Shown here: piece by piece, positions 24,038 to 31,735 of the stretch
How the letters are laid out: every line of letters starts with the position of its first letter
Position numbering within the stretch: the first letter of the stretch is position 1
Source: GCA-003244245 sp036266995
GTDB lineage: Bacteria; Actinomycetota; Actinomycetes; Mycobacteriales; Pseudonocardiaceae
Length of the DNA: 31,850 nucleotides
Reading direction: 5' to 3'
Assembly: GCA_036266995.1 (NCBI GenBank)
Contig: DATAWX010000130.1
Location: 1-31,850, forward strand
The notes under the pieces: generated by a model
The model's database searches: none
What the model saw: only the letters and a program-made list of their open reading frames with translations
What the model was told of the DNA's origin: nothing
Made by a program: the position numbers and the translations under genes

Positions 24038-25501
24038 ATGAGCGAAACCTCCAGACGCAATCACATGTCACCGGTGTTAAAGGCAGATGCGGGGGACACG
24101 CTTACCTTATTTGCGTCCTTGTGGGCGATTGCAGCGCTTTTTCACGTTCTCGGGCCGAGCGGCGCCGCCATAGGAGTCTTCGTCCACCCTACGACGCTGG
24201 GGTTCACCCACGTGCTCCTGGCGATGTGCGCGATCTGGCTCCTGGCCAAGCCGGCACGTCACCTCCCACTCATGCTGATCGCGATCATCGGGCTGATCAC
24301 CGCCTGGCAGGAAATGCCCATATTGGGCAACCACTGGCTCCTGGCGGCTTTCGTGGACCTTGCCTTGCTCCTCGCTGCGCTGGGCGGGATGCGGGGGTGG
24401 AGCATCGACCGGGACCGGCTCGCTGAGGCGTTCCTGCCGGCCGCTCGATGGTGCCTTGTCCTGTTTTACTTCTTTGCTGCTTTTTCGAAGCTGAACTCGG
24501 CGTTCTTTGATACCGCGGTCAGTTGCAGCACATATTACTTCGATGAGACCGCCAGGTCCTTGGGATTCAACACTCCGTTGGCGGTGGGCGCGGGAGGTCT
24601 GGCCCGTCTGCTTCCGCTCGTGACAACCGGTACCGAGCTGTCGATTCCAATTCTACTGCTCAACAGGCGTACACGAGTCTTCGGGGTTATGCTCGGCTTG
24701 GGTTTTCACAGCTTGATCGCCCTCGATCGCCTGCACCTGTTCGTCGATTTCTCGTCCGTCCTGGCGGCGATGTTCGTTTTGTTCTTACCTGCGGGGTTCG
24801 CGACGAGCTCCCTGGGATTTCTCGAGGGAAAAGGTCGTCAGCTTCTGGTCCTTTGGGCGACTGTTGGGGGCCTGGTCCTGATAGCCCAATGGATCGGACG
24901 TGGCGAGGTCGCCTATTTCCTGTTCAGTGAAGGGCGTCTGTTCATCTGGTACGTGTTCGACGCCACCGTCTTGCTTGGCGTAGTTATCTGGCTGGTCCGG
25001 CACCGGGGGCAGACCCTTGAGCGACCGTTCACCCTCCGGGGTAACGGACCGATCTGGCTCGCGGTGATCCCGGCGCTCGTGGTCTGCAACGGTCTGCTGC
25101 CCTACTTCGAGTTGCGCACCGCGTACGCCTTCAACATGTACTCGAATCTCGAGATGGTAGACGGGAAGAGCAATCACTTCATCGTCAGATCCTCATTGCC
25201 GCTCTGGGGTCGCCAGGCTGATCTGGTGAAGGTCGTCGCTTCCGACGATCCGGGTCTAAGCTTGTACGCTAGCTATAACTATTTGCTGCCGTGGGACTCG
25301 TTCAGGGCCTACCTCGCGAAACACTCCGCCGACGCGATCATTTATGACCGCGGGGGGAAACGTTACCTGATTGATCGGGCGGCTGACTATCCAGAGCTGG
25401 TTGCGTCACCGTCCCTGCTTGTCCAGAAGTTCCTCGCATTGCGGGCCGTCGACGGCAGCGACAAAGCCAGATGTCAGGACGTTTTCTTGCCGGCCCTGTA
25501 G
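24038..25501 (+). CDS. HTTM-type multi-span membrane protein (gamma-carboxylase-like)
   Basis: This 487-residue protein has roughly ten hydrophobic segments, including LFASLWAIAALFHVLGPSG, HVLLAMCAIWLLA, LPLMLIAIIGLITAW and WLLAAFVDLALLLAALGG. The central pattern CLVLFYFFAAFSKLNSAFFD, ELSIPILLLNRRTRVFGVML and FHSLIALDRLHLFVDFSSVL fits the HTTM family related to vitamin K-dependent gamma-carboxylase. A C-terminal extracytoplasmic domain of about 120 residues follows the last helix (YNYLLPWDSFRAYLAKHSAD). Base usage is less GC-biased than in the neighbouring pst genes (for example TTTTACTTCTTTGCTGC), hinting at separate acquisition. It shares its leader with the phosphate genes. The substrate is unknown. 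Confidence 0.75.
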   Translation: MSETSRRNHMSPVLKADAGDTLTLFASLWAIAALFHVLGPSGAAIGVFVHPTTLGFTHVLLAMCAIWLLAKPARHLPLMLIAIIGLITAWQEMPILGNHWLLAAFVDLALLLAALGGMRGWSIDRDRLAEAFLPAARWCLVLFYFFAAFSKLNSAFFDTAVSCSTYYFDETARSLGFNTPLAVGAGGLARLLPLVTTGTELSIPILLLNRRTRVFGVMLGLGFHSLIALDRLHLFVDFSSVLAAMFVLFLPAGFATSSLGFLEGKGRQLLVLWATVGGLVLIAQWIGRGEVAYFLFSEGRLFIWYVFDATVLLGVVIWLVRHRGQTLERPFTLRGNGPIWLAVIPALVVCNGLLPYFELRTAYAFNMYSNLEMVDGKSNHFIVRSSLPLWGRQADLVKVVASDDPGLSLYASYNYLLPWDSFRAYLAKHSADAIIYDRGGKRYLIDRAADYPELVASPSLLVQKFLALRAVDGSDKARCQDVFLPAL

Positions 25502-25929
25502 CTATGCGGGTTCAGTGGGGTCGAGTAGATCGAGACGATGCCGGCGGCTCCTGTCGCCATCACCCTATTGGCCTATAACGTTCGGTAATCAGCCGGTTCT
25601 GGTATCAGATCATCTAGATTGTTAACCTTAACGGTGGTCAAATATGCCACTTATGGGCGATGACAAGCTCGATACATACCTATGCGTAGCCGTCCCCTGT
25701 GGGTCATCTGGTAGTCCCTTGGTCGACTGCCAGACGTCTGCAGTTCATCTTCGAGGCGCAGCGTCCCCAACGTGATATCCGTGTTTGCGAGAAGTGCGCG
25801 AGTGGTCATCCTCATCTGCGCCGCGTCGGCCGTCTTTTCGCCGGTCGTGCACAGGTCTGGCGCCGCGGTGCGACCTCCCGTGTGGAAACGGAATGTCACC
25901 GCGGCACATGGGTGTGTGACGGACGCGTG
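25502..25929 (+). other. intergenic region upstream of large PstS-like gene
   Basis: These 428 bases contain leader copy B at 25651-25810. The first 150 bases are relatively AT-rich (GTTAACCTTAACGG at 25621) and show nothing else. An open frame runs from GTG 25699 into the PstS-like gene, but its first 77 codons lie on the conserved leader and lack signal-peptide character, so I treat them as untranslated. Confidence 0.5.
25651..25810 (+). promoter_or_regulatory. conserved leader, copy B (before the large PstS-like gene)
   Basis: It matches copy A with exact spacing (GTAGCCGTCCCCTGTGGG at 25686, ATCCGTG at 25777) and copy C over its 3' half. CGAT, CGAT and CTAT repeats at 25658, 25670 and 25680 sit 12 and 10 bases apart. 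Predicted hairpins: CTGGTAGTC/GACTGCCAG (25708-25733, 9 pairs with one G-T), and GACG-t-CTGC/GCAGCGTC (25733-25765). The hairpins fall where copy A has different complementary sequences, which suggests a structured RNA. Confidence 0.6.
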
Positions 25930-28443
25930 ATGGTTGGGGTGATTAGGCACCGGACGGTGGCCGCGCTGCTGGCGATGATGCTGGCGACGACGGTGGTCGG
26001 CGGCCTGCTCAACTCCCCACCGGTCTCCGCCGCTGCCGCGGATCCAGCGCCGCCGGATTCGGCGGTCACGGTGTCCGGGCGGGGTGATTTCGCGAACCTG
26101 AAGGTGACGGTCAGCCAGACCAAGAACCTCATCAACCAGACCGTCAGGGTCTCCTGGACCGGCGGCACGCCGACGCCCAGCACCGGGTTCACGCTTAACT
26201 TTCTGCAGATCATGCAGTGCTGGGGCGATGACCCGGCAGGCCCGGACCGCACCCAATGCCAGTTTGGCGGGTTGACCGCGTTGGGTTCGGCCACCACAGT
26301 CGGCCCCTTTGTATTGTCACGGCAGATCGAGGACGGTGACCCAGAGGAGACACTCAAGCAACCGGCCGGCAGCTCAAGTCAGGTCTACGTGCCGTTCTGG
26401 GCGGTGGGAACGGATAAACCGACCGGTTCCGGCACGGGCAACACCAACGATTTCTTCGACTCCCAGGTCACCAACGAGATCCCCGTGGCCCGTACCCATG
26501 GTGATGGAACTGGTGAGGAGTTCTTCGAGGTCGAGACCGTACGCCAGGCCGCGGGTCTTGGCTGCGGTGAGCCGGTCGTTACCAGCGGGTCCACCACCGG
26601 GCGCAGTTGCTGGCTGGTGATCGTGCCGCGGGGCAACAAGGAAGTGAACGGTTCAATTCTCACCGGCGCCAACGGCCAAGCCTCTTACCTGGAGACCTCG
26701 CCGCTGAGCCAGTCCAACTGGGACCAACGGATCGTGGTCCCATTGGGGTTTCAGCCGGTTGGTCAAGCCTGCCCGATCGGGGCGCCGGAGCGGTCGCTGC
26801 TCGGCCACGAGCTGGCGATCGAGGCGGTCAGCTCGTGGCAGCCGGCGCTGTGCGCGGGCGGCGGCGCCCTGTTCAGCTATACCCAGCTGCCCGACGATGT
26901 AGCCCGCAGCCAGGCGCAGGATGCACGGTTGGCGCTGGTGACCAACCCAATCCCACCTGACCAGGTGCGGGCGGATCATCCGCTGGTCTACGCACCGGTG
27001 GGGCTGTCCGGACTGACTTTCGCCTTCAACATCGACCATCAAGTATTCGATAATAACGCTCCCGCTGCCGACTTAGCACTCAACGGTCAGCGGTTCACGT
27101 CCATGAAGCTCACCCCGCTGCTGGTGGCCAAGCTTCTCACCCAATCGTACCGTTACTCGCTGGTCCCTTATGAGGACGCGCTGAAGAACAACCCCATAGG
27201 TCTGCTGTCCGACCCCGAGTTCCTCGACCTCAATCCCGAATACAAAGGGTTCACCTCTGTAGAACAGTCGGTGCCGGACGCGCTGGTGCAGCTCAACGGA
27301 GGCGACGTCACCTCGCTGCTGTGGAGCTGGGTGATTGCCGACCCGGACGCCCGGGCGTTCCTCGCCGGCAACCCAGACAAGTTCGGAATGGTTGTCAACC
27401 CCAGCAACAAGAACCTCCCACTGCCTACATCCACCTTTCCCCGAAACGACCAGGGCTGCACGACCAGTAAAGACGACTCCGGCAACCCGGCCACGACCTG
27501 CAACCTAGACGTTCACCCCTACGCCAACGACATGCATGACGCCGCCCGGTCAGCCAGCCGTGGCGACTCGCTGGCCCGGCAGAACACGTTCGACACCACC
27601 CTCCACCAACAGGTCTCGACGAAGATTGCCCGGCAGTTCATTGGGTTTCAGGGGCTGCTCGCGGTGGTGGACGCGGCGACTGCCGCCCGGTACGACCTGC
27701 CGACCGCGCAGCTGCTCAACGCCGCCGGGAACTACGTCGCCCCCACCCCCGAGAGCCTGCTGGCCGGTGAGGCCGCCATGAAGCCCAGTGCGGTGGCCGG
27801 GGTACTGGCCTCCGCCCCCCGAGCCAGCGACCCGGCGGCCTACCCGCTGACCGCGTTGAGCTACGCGGTGACCGCACCCGCCACGCTGGACGCAGCGGCC
27901 GGCAAAGACTACGCGGCATTCCTGCGCTACGCCGCTGGCCCCGGCCAGCAGCAGGGGCTCGACCCCGGCCAGCTCCCCCTCGGCATGGTGCCCCTGCCCG
28001 ATCCGCTCAAGGCCCAGACCATCGCCGCGGCCACCACCATCGAGACACAGACCAGCAAGAGTCCCACCAGTCCAACGGGGCCGCCGCCGATCACCGGAAT
28101 CACCGGAACCACCGGAACCAACCAGGCCCTGATCGGCGGCACCAACACACCCGCAGGCACCAACGGCACCGCGACGAACCCGGGCGGCGGCCGGCCTGCG
28201 GCGACGCTCCCGGGTGCCGTCGCGCCGGCCAGTGGCCCACCAACCCAGGTACCCAGCCTCGCCCAGCAACCGGTTGTCAGAGGGCGGCGGACACCGTCGC
28301 TGCCCGCGCCCGCGGTGGGCGCGTTGCTCCTGGTGATCCTCATTGCTGGCGCCCTGGCGGCGACGTCCTCCCCGGTCATACAGCTATTCGGCGGCGGGCG
28401 ACTACGCCACCGACGAAAGGAGGTGACGCCGACCGAGCAGTGA
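25930..28443 (+). CDS. large PstS-like substrate-binding protein with C-terminal membrane anchor
   Basis: This protein of about 837 residues starts at ATG 25930 (or GTG 25927), where a normal signal peptide begins: VIRHRTVAALLAMMLATTVV, cleaved near PPVSAAAA. The mature part includes a beta-rich N-terminal segment (VTVSGRGDFANLKVTVSQTK, CWGDDPAGPDRTQC) and a PstS-like C-terminal lobe: YPLTALSYAVTAPATLDAAA, YAAFLRYAAGPGQQQGLDPG, LPLGMVPLP. These parallel the PstS of the operon. A Gly/Thr/Pro linker and a transmembrane helix (PAVGALLLVILIAGALAATS) with a basic tail end the protein. No permease genes adjoin it, so it may feed the nearby PstCA or act as a phosphate sensor. Phosphate specificity is inference. 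Confidence 0.78.
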   Translation: MVGVIRHRTVAALLAMMLATTVVGGLLNSPPVSAAAADPAPPDSAVTVSGRGDFANLKVTVSQTKNLINQTVRVSWTGGTPTPSTGFTLNFLQIMQCWGDDPAGPDRTQCQFGGLTALGSATTVGPFVLSRQIEDGDPEETLKQPAGSSSQVYVPFWAVGTDKPTGSGTGNTNDFFDSQVTNEIPVARTHGDGTGEEFFEVETVRQAAGLGCGEPVVTSGSTTGRSCWLVIVPRGNKEVNGSILTGANGQASYLETSPLSQSNWDQRIVVPLGFQPVGQACPIGAPERSLLGHELAIEAVSSWQPALCAGGGALFSYTQLPDDVARSQAQDARLALVTNPIPPDQVRADHPLVYAPVGLSGLTFAFNIDHQVFDNNAPAADLALNGQRFTSMKLTPLLVAKLLTQSYRYSLVPYEDALKNNPIGLLSDPEFLDLNPEYKGFTSVEQSVPDALVQLNGGDVTSLLWSWVIADPDARAFLAGNPDKFGMVVNPSNKNLPLPTSTFPRNDQGCTTSKDDSGNPATTCNLDVHPYANDMHDAARSASRGDSLARQNTFDTTLHQQVSTKIARQFIGFQGLLAVVDAATAARYDLPTAQLLNAAGNYVAPTPESLLAGEAAMKPSAVAGVLASAPRASDPAAYPLTALSYAVTAPATLDAAAGKDYAAFLRYAAGPGQQQGLDPGQLPLGMVPLPDPLKAQTIAAATTIETQTSKSPTSPTGPPPITGITGTTGTNQALIGGTNTPAGTNGTATNPGGGRPAATLPGAVAPASGPPTQVPSLAQQPVVRGRRTPSLPAPAVGALLLVILIAGALAATSSPVIQLFGGGRLRHRRKEVTPTEQ

Positions 28444-28548
28444 CCAGGGGTCTCCAGCTCCCGGCCACCGCCCGGCCAACTTTCTTCGTGCAAGACAGCT
28501 AGTGAACGGCGTGGTTGGCAAGCCACTGGTTCGCCCGTCACTGGCCCG

Positions 28549-28570
28549 TGCGCGGACAGCAGTCCGTGCA
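28549..28570 (+). repeat. hairpin in the leader of the small PstS-like gene
   Basis: TGCGCGGAC pairs with GTCCGTGCA around AGCA (9 pairs, one G-T). It lies 28 bases before ATG 28598, in the 154-base gap after the large PstS-like gene. It could be a terminator for that gene or a leader structure; TCCGTG echoes the end of the conserved leader. Confidence 0.4.
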
Positions 28571-28597
28571 CCCCTGCGCTCCAAAGGATAGCGACAC

Positions 28598-29698
28598 ATG
28601 CGAAAAAGAAGACTGCTCGTGGCCGCCGGCGCCAGCGTGGCGACCGTTGCTCTCACCATGGGCACGGCGATGGCCGACCCCCTCCCGCCGCCTCCTCCCT
28701 ACCCACCGGTGTCCATCGTCGGCGCACAGACGACCCAAGAGCTGTTCAACACCATGTGCAATAACAACACCAGTTTCAGGAACCCCGCGGGCAGTACCAA
28801 CCCCAACACCAGGCTCTGCCAGTCATGGGGCGTGGACCCGCAGCCAAGCAGCATCGTCACCAGGGACCCGGTAGCCCACCCCGAATGCAGCCCTCACAAC
28901 CCCGGCCCGCCCGCCCTACCCGACGGCATCCTCCGACCGAAGCAAGGCGGTGACGGTACAGACAGGTTGATCCAGTTTCCCACGTGTGTGGATGTGGCCC
29001 GGGTGGTGACCAACGATTCGGCCACGCGCCCCGCTGGCCTGACCTACATTCCGATGGCCACCGACGCCCTCACCTACGCGATCCGTGGCGACAACAGCAT
29101 TGTTCCCCCGGACCTGAGTGACTCGGATCTGCACGAAATCTACACGTGCAATCCCGCGTATGTTTTCGATAAGGTCACCGGTCACAACCCGAATGGCTTC
29201 CAGCCGTTGCTCGGGTCGTTCGGCGCCGGAAACCGGACTCAGCTCTTCAAGCTGCTCCACATTACAGACGCGGCGAATTACACCGACCCCGGCCAACCGG
29301 GGGAGTGCATCACAGATAAGGACGCTAACGGGGTCGGGCTGCTGGCCAACGACGGGCGCGTGCTCACAAACAAGGCGCAGCTGATCACCTACTCGGCCGC
29401 GCCGTGGCTTGCCCAGGTCTTCAAGGCGGCACCCGACATCCACGGTGCTTCCATTCTCGGATCGATCAACGGGATCAGTCCGGCAATTCTGAATGATGGG
29501 TCATTCGGTGCGCGGACTGTCTTCAACGTCGTGCGAACCTCCGATACCGCCTCGGGCAATGTCCATGACCTGTTCGTCGGATCGGGGTCTAAGGTCTGCT
29601 CCGATAGTGCGGATATCAAGCGCGCCGGCTTCAACACGCTTCCGGGAACAACCCCTGCGACGACTTGCGGTAACACGAGCATCGTGAGCGGTAATTAA
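28598..29698 (+). CDS. secreted PstS-like substrate-binding protein
   Basis: This 366-residue protein has a typical signal peptide (MRKRRLLVAAGASVATVALT, cleaved near TAMA-DP). The mature protein opens with VSIVGAQTTQELFNTMC, the position of the phosphate loop in PstS-like proteins. It later has FPMATDALTYAIRGDNSIVP-type sequence (TYIPMATDALTYAIRGDNSI), SDSDLHEIYTCN and ISPAILNDGSFGARTVFNVV. This is a periplasmic-binding-protein fold of the PstS-like group common in actinobacteria, with paired Cys. It has no lipobox or C-terminal anchor, so it should be released. ATG 28598 follows AAAGGA by 9 bases. The ligand could be phosphate or another oxyanion. Confidence 0.75.
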   Translation: MRKRRLLVAAGASVATVALTMGTAMADPLPPPPPYPPVSIVGAQTTQELFNTMCNNNTSFRNPAGSTNPNTRLCQSWGVDPQPSSIVTRDPVAHPECSPHNPGPPALPDGILRPKQGGDGTDRLIQFPTCVDVARVVTNDSATRPAGLTYIPMATDALTYAIRGDNSIVPPDLSDSDLHEIYTCNPAYVFDKVTGHNPNGFQPLLGSFGAGNRTQLFKLLHITDAANYTDPGQPGECITDKDANGVGLLANDGRVLTNKAQLITYSAAPWLAQVFKAAPDIHGASILGSINGISPAILNDGSFGARTVFNVVRTSDTASGNVHDLFVGSGSKVCSDSADIKRAGFNTLPGTTPATTCGNTSIVSGN

Positions 29699-29709
29699 TC
29701 CCCCTATTG

Positions 29710-29824
29710 TCAGTGAGAGTGAGTCGTATCGTGCATAAGAGAAGATTGTTGACACGGTTGGTGTCGGGGGCTGCGGTGGTCGCTGTCACGGCCGGGTCGG
29801 CGTTGCTGGTGAGCAGTGGGGTGG
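29710..29824 (+). repeat. 115-bp exact direct repeat, copy 1
   Basis: Identical to 31736-31850, base for base, 2026 bases apart. It covers the ribosome site, start codon and signal-peptide region of the PTAT-repeat gene. Copy 2 is cut by the end of the window, so the true repeat may be longer. Confidence 0.95.
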
Positions 29825-30810
29825 CCAGCGCCAATCCACCGGCGGGCACGTTGGGTTTCAGTACTGTCGCTCCGGATCCCGGCACCAACCTCAGCCCGAT
29901 GTCCTCTACGACGTCGGCTGGCTGCCCGACGACGTCGACCAAGGCGGACCTGCAGGTCGTCGGGCCGATCGGGGTGGATCCGGCGCAGCAGGTGTTCCCA
30001 GCCAGTAATCCGTACACGGCCGTCACCATCACCGACACCCAGTTCTCCAGCGCTGGTCCGTTTACTCAGCAGTGGAGGGCGACATTCCAGGACGCTGTGG
30101 CCGAACGACGTGGGCAAGGAGCGCCAGTTCCCACTGGTGAGTACGACTTCACCACGACCTGCCTCGATCGCCTTGGTTTCAATACCTTCGGCACCTTCGT
30201 CGGCGGCCTGAACTTCGACACTCCGACGCACTACACCGGCCTACCCGGCGCGTCGCCGACGCCGACCGCGACGCCGACGGCAACACCGACCGCGACGCCG
30301 ACGGCAACACCGACCGCGACGCCGACGGCAACGCCTACGGCAACACCTACGGCAACACCTACGGCAACACCGACCGCGACGCCGACGGCAACGCCGACGG
30401 CAACGCCTACGGCAACACCAACGGCAACACCTACGGCAACACCTACGGCAACACCAACGGCAACACCGACCGCGACGCCTACGGCAACACCGACCGCGAC
30501 GCCTACGCCCCCACCTGGGGCGATCGCCACGCATACCACGCTGGCGGTGATCCAGGTTCCGCTGCCGTTCGGGTTGGGAGGTTTCGCGATCCCCCTCTCG
30601 AACGTCGGGCCCGGCAACCCGACTGGAACCGTGCAGTTCAAGGACGGGACCCACAACCTCGACGCCCCGGTGCCGGTGTTCGGCGGCGTCGCCGTCGGTC
30701 CCTTCTTGGCCCTTCCGGCTGGTCACCACTCGGTGACTGCGGTGTTCACCCCGACTAACCCGGCTAAGTTCCAGCCGTCGACGTCGAACATCGTGAACTT
30801 CACCTTCTAG
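29731..30810 (+). CDS. secreted protein: two-Cys domain, (PTAT)20 stalk, Ig-like domain
   Basis: This protein of about 359 residues starts at GTG 29731, preceded by GTGAGAGTGAG; upstream in-frame GTG codons are alternatives. The signal peptide (HKRRLLTRLVSGAAVVAVTA) is cleaved near VASA-NP. Domain 1 (about 35-170) has a Cys pair in SAGCPTTST and DFTTTCLDRLGF and ends FGTFVGGLNFDTPTHY; it is shared with the protein at 30969. Then 20 consecutive Pro-Thr-Ala-Thr units form a stiff stalk, probably O-glycosylated. The C-terminal 95 residues end PAGHHSVTAVFTPTNPAKFQ, typical of a bacterial Ig-like domain. There is no membrane anchor. It looks like a wall or matrix protein. Confidence 0.8.
   Translation: MHKRRLLTRLVSGAAVVAVTAGSALLVSSGVASANPPAGTLGFSTVAPDPGTNLSPMSSTTSAGCPTTSTKADLQVVGPIGVDPAQQVFPASNPYTAVTITDTQFSSAGPFTQQWRATFQDAVAERRGQGAPVPTGEYDFTTTCLDRLGFNTFGTFVGGLNFDTPTHYTGLPGASPTPTATPTATPTATPTATPTATPTATPTATPTATPTATPTATPTATPTATPTATPTATPTATPTATPTATPTATPTATPTATPTPPPGAIATHTTLAVIQVPLPFGLGGFAIPLSNVGPGNPTGTVQFKDGTHNLDAPVPVFGGVAVGPFLALPAGHHSVTAVFTPTNPAKFQPSTSNIVNFTF
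30262..30501 (+). repeat. 12-bp tandem repeat coding (PTAT)20
   Basis: Twenty in-frame 12-base units, each Pro-Thr-Ala-Thr, with a few synonymous variants (CCGACCGCGACG, CCTACGGCAACA, CCGACGGCAACG). The arrangement of variants suggests higher-order duplication of two- and three-unit blocks. Unit number can be expected to vary by slippage without breaking the frame. Confidence 0.95.
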
Positions 30811-30815
30811 CGGTT

Positions 30816-30853
30816 GTTGTCGCCCTGGGTGATACGTCACCCAGGGCGACAAC
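30816..30853 (+). terminator. perfect 17-bp hairpin with TACG tetraloop
   Basis: GTTGTCGCCCTGGGTGA, TACG, then its exact complement, 5 bases after the stop of the PTAT-repeat gene. UACG is a member of the very stable UNCG tetraloop class. There is no T-run. Almost certainly the terminator of that gene. Confidence 0.85.
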
Positions 30854-30907
30854 TCAGCCAATCCATCCTCGGCGGACAAAACCTCTGATCTGTCATCTGA
30901 GAACTAC

Positions 30908-30952
30908 CCGTGAGCGGGGATCGGTGGCTTTCTCACCGGTTCCCGCTCACGG
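30908..30952 (+). promoter_or_regulatory. 19-bp hairpin just before the next start codon
   Basis: CCGTGAGCGGGGATCGGTG pairs with CACCGGTTCCCGCTCACGG (two G-T pairs) around a 7-base loop. It ends 16 bases before ATG 30969, leaving the AAGGGGA ribosome site free. It could act as a second terminator, a stabilising 5' structure or a protein site. Confidence 0.5.
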
Positions 30953-30968
30953 CTGGCAAGGGGATTCC

Positions 30969-31673
30969 ATGAACCGACTGTCCCGCGTTGCGTTCGTGGT
31001 CACGGTGGCGCTGGGGGTACTGGCACCCGTGGTCCCGGCATCCGCGTTGGCCGCGCCGATCGGTGGAATCATCATCATCTCGGGTACCGGCACTAATCTG
31101 GATCCGCTCCGGTTGCGCACGTCAAGTGGGTGCCCGGCGCAGGCCACCGCGTACTACGCCACGATGCACGGCCACGGTTTCCCCCCCGACGGTCAGATCA
31201 TTACGTCCAGCACCGAAGCCGGCCTATCCCGCAGCATCGGGTTCGACGTGTATCCCGCGCTGGTCATGCGGGACTACGCGGACGAAAATCACACCACTCT
31301 GGTCGGTCGATATGACATCTCTGTGTACTGCATAGACCGTCTTACTCAGCAAAGCTATGGGGAGTTCGCCGGGTCGCTGGAATTCACCGGCCCTACGAGC
31401 TACCAAGCGATCGGAGCGGCGAAGCCGGTCGGGCCGCCGCCCCCGCCACTGCCAATGGTTGGTGACGGGCCCCCGCTGGCCCCCGGACTCATCGGCCCTG
31501 CGCCAGGTGCCGACTCCCGAAGCCCTTCGACGGGCGGGCGGCTTGCCTCCCAGCGCACCGACGTGACCGTCCAGGGCGTTCCGTGGCCGGTTCTCGTGCT
31601 GGTCGGCGCCGTGATCGGCGGGCTGGTCGCCGCGGCGGTGGCGTTACAGATCGGGAAACGGCGCTCATCGTGA
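30969..31673 (+). CDS. secreted two-Cys-domain protein with C-terminal membrane anchor
   Basis: This 234-residue protein starts at ATG 30969 (AAGGGGA 5 bases upstream). The signal peptide (RLSRVAFVVTVALGVLAPVV) is cleaved near ALA-AP. The mature domain (about 30-155) matches domain 1 of the protein at 29731: NLDPLRLRTSSGCPAQAT versus NLSPMSSTTSAGCPTTST, and GRYDISVYCIDRLTQQSYGE followed by FAGSLEFTGPTSY versus GEYDFTTTCLDRLGFNTFGT, FVGGLNFDTPTHY. A Pro-rich linker leads to a membrane helix (PVLVLVGAVIGGLVAAAVAL) and a basic tail. There is no LPXTG. It is the membrane-held relative of its secreted neighbour. Confidence 0.8.
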   Translation: MNRLSRVAFVVTVALGVLAPVVPASALAAPIGGIIIISGTGTNLDPLRLRTSSGCPAQATAYYATMHGHGFPPDGQIITSSTEAGLSRSIGFDVYPALVMRDYADENHTTLVGRYDISVYCIDRLTQQSYGEFAGSLEFTGPTSYQAIGAAKPVGPPPPPLPMVGDGPPLAPGLIGPAPGADSRSPSTGGRLASQRTDVTVQGVPWPVLVLVGAVIGGLVAAAVALQIGKRRSS

Positions 31674-31735
31674 CCATTCGAAAGCAGGCCAAAGCGATTG
31701 CCGGCCTGCGCGGACGCGCAGAAAGACCCCATTTC

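Noticed and set aside
25699..25929. N-terminal extension of the large PstS-like gene from GTG 25699
   Set aside because: These codons lie on the conserved leader, whose alignment with copy C shifts frame, and a proper signal peptide begins only at 25930.
30262..30501. CRISPR-like array
   Set aside because: Units are contiguous 12-base codon repeats without spacers, inside a secreted-protein frame.
30231..30879. Minus-strand ORFs over the PTAT repeat (Val-Gly-Val-Ala and Arg-Cys repeats)
   Set aside because: They are by-products of the 12-base repeat on the coding plus strand.
18745..31673. LPXTG sorting signals in the anchored proteins, as substrates for the sortase-like protein
   Set aside because: No LPXTG or LAXTG precedes any of the C-terminal helices; LPAPAVG in the large PstS-like protein does not fit.
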